Of a DNA stretch of 42,348 nt, positions 42,015 to 42,348 are shown one piece after another (position 1 is the first letter of the stretch; each line of letters opens with the position of its first letter). Source of the stretch: Treponema sp. (GTDB lineage Bacteria > Spirochaetota > Spirochaetia > Treponematales > Breznakiellaceae). A program made the translations under genes and the position numbers. The notes under the pieces are model-generated. The model was not told where the DNA came from and made no database searches. It saw only the letters and a program-made list of their open reading frames with translations. The stretch covers positions 1 through 42,348 of the forward strand of contig JAISMC010000018.1 in the NCBI GenBank assembly GCA_031276965.1, given 5' to 3'.

Positions 42015-42153
42015 ACACAAAGTTCCGGTTACAAGCGAAAATAACAGATCATTGTCTAACCGGGCGGTCTTACCGGCGAACGAATATAGGAATAAACGGA
42101 CTGTCCTGGTTTCAAAGCTGCCGCAGCCTTTGTCCTGCCCTTAAACATGGCCT

Positions 42154-42182
42154 ATTATAGATTTTCCTGGGTATTCACTTCA
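42154..42182 (-). promoter_or_regulatory. Candidate promoter of the ABC importer operon
   Basis: A perfect TATAAT (minus strand, 42154-42159) lies about 210 bp upstream of the binding-protein ATG. The -35 position 17 bp away reads TGAAGT, a poor match to consensus, which would fit an activator-dependent or weak promoter. The remaining sequence to 42348 is AT-rich and holds no gene I can support. Confidence 0.45.
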
Positions 42183-42348
42183 TACAGGTAATGCTATCTA
42201 CTGTCCTTGTAAATCTCCAAAAAACTAATATTTTTCTGAATTTTACTGCCTTTTCAACGAAATTACGAAATTCCGAGGGAAATTTGTACCCACTTTTGAG
42301 GAAAATAGCATTCGCTAATCTTAGACCTGCGTCAAGTACATACCCATG

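Overview
The window looks like a chromosomal segment of a spirochaete, most likely a GC-richer member of the Treponema lineage such as a gut treponeme. Genus-level placement is an inference. It rests on the mreBCD-pbp2-rodA cluster with a TPR gene in front, a cytidylate kinase fused to ribosomal protein S1, an IleS that looks type II, loosely conserved lipoprotein signals (FCSTC, FLSC), and many small TPR or exported proteins. There are no phage genes, transposase genes, rRNA genes, tRNA genes or CRISPR arrays that I can see.

Layout. Positions 1-1065 hold the RNase P RNA (rnpB) between intergenic repeats. Positions 1066-10129 (+) are a tight cell-shape operon: TPR membrane protein, mreB, mreC, mreD, pbp2 and rodA, followed by a radical SAM/DUF2344 fusion protein. 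Positions 10342-19777 (-) form a long run transcribed from recA downward: recA, folK, scpA, scpB, rluB, cmk-rpsA fusion, a sigma54-type activator with a GAF domain, a TPR protein and a lipoprotein. prs (+) diverges from recA. Positions 21210-24911 (-) carry two TPR proteins, an exported protein and dtd. Positions 25140-27170 (-) carry an omega-like subunit, miaA and rpe. A class I fumarase (+) diverges from that operon across an array of 15 units of 21 bp. nudC (-), a small conserved gene with an AmmeMemoRadiSam-type radical SAM gene (+), two zinc-ribbon genes (-), and ileS with a lipoprotein gene (-) follow. Positions 37145-41942 (-) are a complete sugar-type ABC importer: lipoprotein binding protein, two permeases and a duplicated ATPase.

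How it fits together. Most of the window is housekeeping: cell-wall elongation, chromosome segregation, recombination, translation, nucleotide and folate synthesis. The importer is the clearest accessory module; its sugar cannot be read from sequence and no kinase, isomerase or regulator is adjacent.

The most unusual material is between the genes. There is an array of palindromes spaced exactly 21 bp apart; a 150-bp element with 16-bp terminal inverted repeats and four internal hairpins, plus a shortened relative 7.8 kb away; and modular palindromic repeats shared by several gaps. Three genes (prs, rpe and the lipoprotein gene after ileS) have their stop codons inside such repeat sequence. 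Within proteins, the points worth a second look are the cmk-rpsA fusion with an internal ribosome binding site, the ABC ATPase whose degenerate motifs fall on one composite site, GAFTNA in place of GAFTGA in the sigma54 activator, and a RecA tail ending in an AT-hook-like motif.
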